Source: HK-STAS-PATE-42 sp964461505
GTDB lineage: Bacteria > Patescibacteriota > Saccharimonadia > Saccharimonadales > HK-STAS-PATE-42
Reading direction: 5' to 3'
NCBI GenBank assembly: GCA_964461505.1
Contig: CAYWUW010000001.1
Span: 93,472 to 157,471, forward strand
DNA: 64,000 nt
The notes under the pieces are model-generated. The model was not told the origin of the DNA. It did not search any database and saw only the letters and a list, made by a program, of their open reading frames with translations. Numbering within the stretch: the stretch's first letter is position 1; every line of letters starts with the position of its first letter. Made by a program: the position numbers and the translations under genes. Below are positions 63,836-64,000 of this stretch, in pieces.

Positions 63836-64000
63836 GATAAGGATTTTATTTTTGACTGGATCCCCAGTCGAGCTGGGGATGACCCCCCCATTGTCATCCT
63901 GAGGAACGAGCGTAGCGAGTGACGTGAGGGTCTAGTAATTATGGAATTCTGGATCCCTGCAACAAGTGCGGGACAGGCCTTCACGTACGTTCAGAATGAC
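63836..64000. repeat. Composite palindromic repeat, copy B (cut by window end)
   Basis: GACTGGATCCCCAG...CTGGGGATGAC followed by the 108-base GTCATCCTGAGG...CAGAATGAC unit (63893-64000), nearly identical to 19939-20107. It lies upstream of the glycosidase gene. Confidence 0.85.

Noticed and set aside
63778..63984. N-terminal extension of the glycosidase to 63984
   Set aside because: It is translated from palindromic repeat DNA; the membrane anchor and a sensible start follow at 63777.
1..64000. UGA recoded to glycine (as in Absconditabacteria/Gracilibacteria)
   Set aside because: TGA ends normal-length genes (for example at 24652 and 34764) and no core gene has internal TGA.
1..64000. TAAGCTTA as ordinary AT-rich chance sequence or as a terminator
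   Set aside because: Its number is far above a composition-based expectation, it occurs within genes, and it is too short and lacks a T-run to act as a terminator.

Overview
The window (64,000 bases, moderately AT-rich) reads as a chromosome segment of a Patescibacteria/CPR bacterium, most likely a Saccharibacteria (TM7) relative. Reasons: small genes packed head to tail, a split two-gene transketolase, a reduced DnaX, many lineage-specific orphan proteins, secreted/anchored proteins of Gram-positive style, and the standard genetic code (genes end in TGA and use TGG for Trp). This assignment is an inference from gene content; no rRNA gene is present. One tRNA gene (tRNA-His) is present. There is no phage, no CRISPR array and no recognisable transposase.

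Layout. 1-3.1 kb: end of aspS, then tmk and an unusual tandem ThyX. 3.2-7 kb: a secreted beta-propeller-like protein with a sortase-like tail, a P-loop kinase, a YgjP-type metalloprotease and a PAS sensor fragment. 7-9.6 kb: clpC under a CIRCE operator. 9.6-14.9 kb: glutaredoxin, a polytopic membrane protein, dnaB, dnaX and mraZ. 14.9-19.6 kb: mraY, an acetyltransferase, orn and small proteins. 19.6-20.5 kb: a cluster of palindromic repeats. 20.5-22.1 kb: an L10-leader/attenuator followed by rplJ-rplL. 22.4-32.7 kb: a surface-glycan locus (manC, secreted muralytic-like protein, methyltransferases, glycosyltransferases, Wzm/Wzt-type ABC exporter). 32.7-41 kb: CYTH, HTH-Nudix-like and SpoU genes, an ECF sigma cluster with a secreted helical protein, and a membrane-anchored Clp-like AAA+ ATPase. 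41-53.2 kb, nearly all on the minus strand: UvrD-RecB-type helicase-nuclease, Type IIG-like restriction-modification protein, mnmA, iscS-like gene, tatD. 53.2-64 kb: anchored proteins, TPR protein, tRNA-His, transketolase halves, glycosyltransferase, rmuC, orphans and a membrane-anchored glycosidase.

The dominant unexplained signal is an 8-base palindrome, TAAGCTTA (core is AAGCTT), present roughly 140-150 times by eye, in genes and spacers, in all reading frames, where chance predicts only a few. It often sits immediately after -10 boxes and forms stem arms in the L10 leader. It is absent from about 24.75 to 30.88 kb (the glycan methyltransferase/glycosyltransferase block) and from most small orphan genes, so it behaves as a genome signature that recently acquired DNA lacks. 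Other notable points are a ThyX whose two halves carry complementary parts of the family signature, palindromic repeats inserted in frame into several enzymes, several genes with predicted leaders of only 1-4 nt, and a Clp ATPase tethered to the membrane with a degenerate first AAA module.
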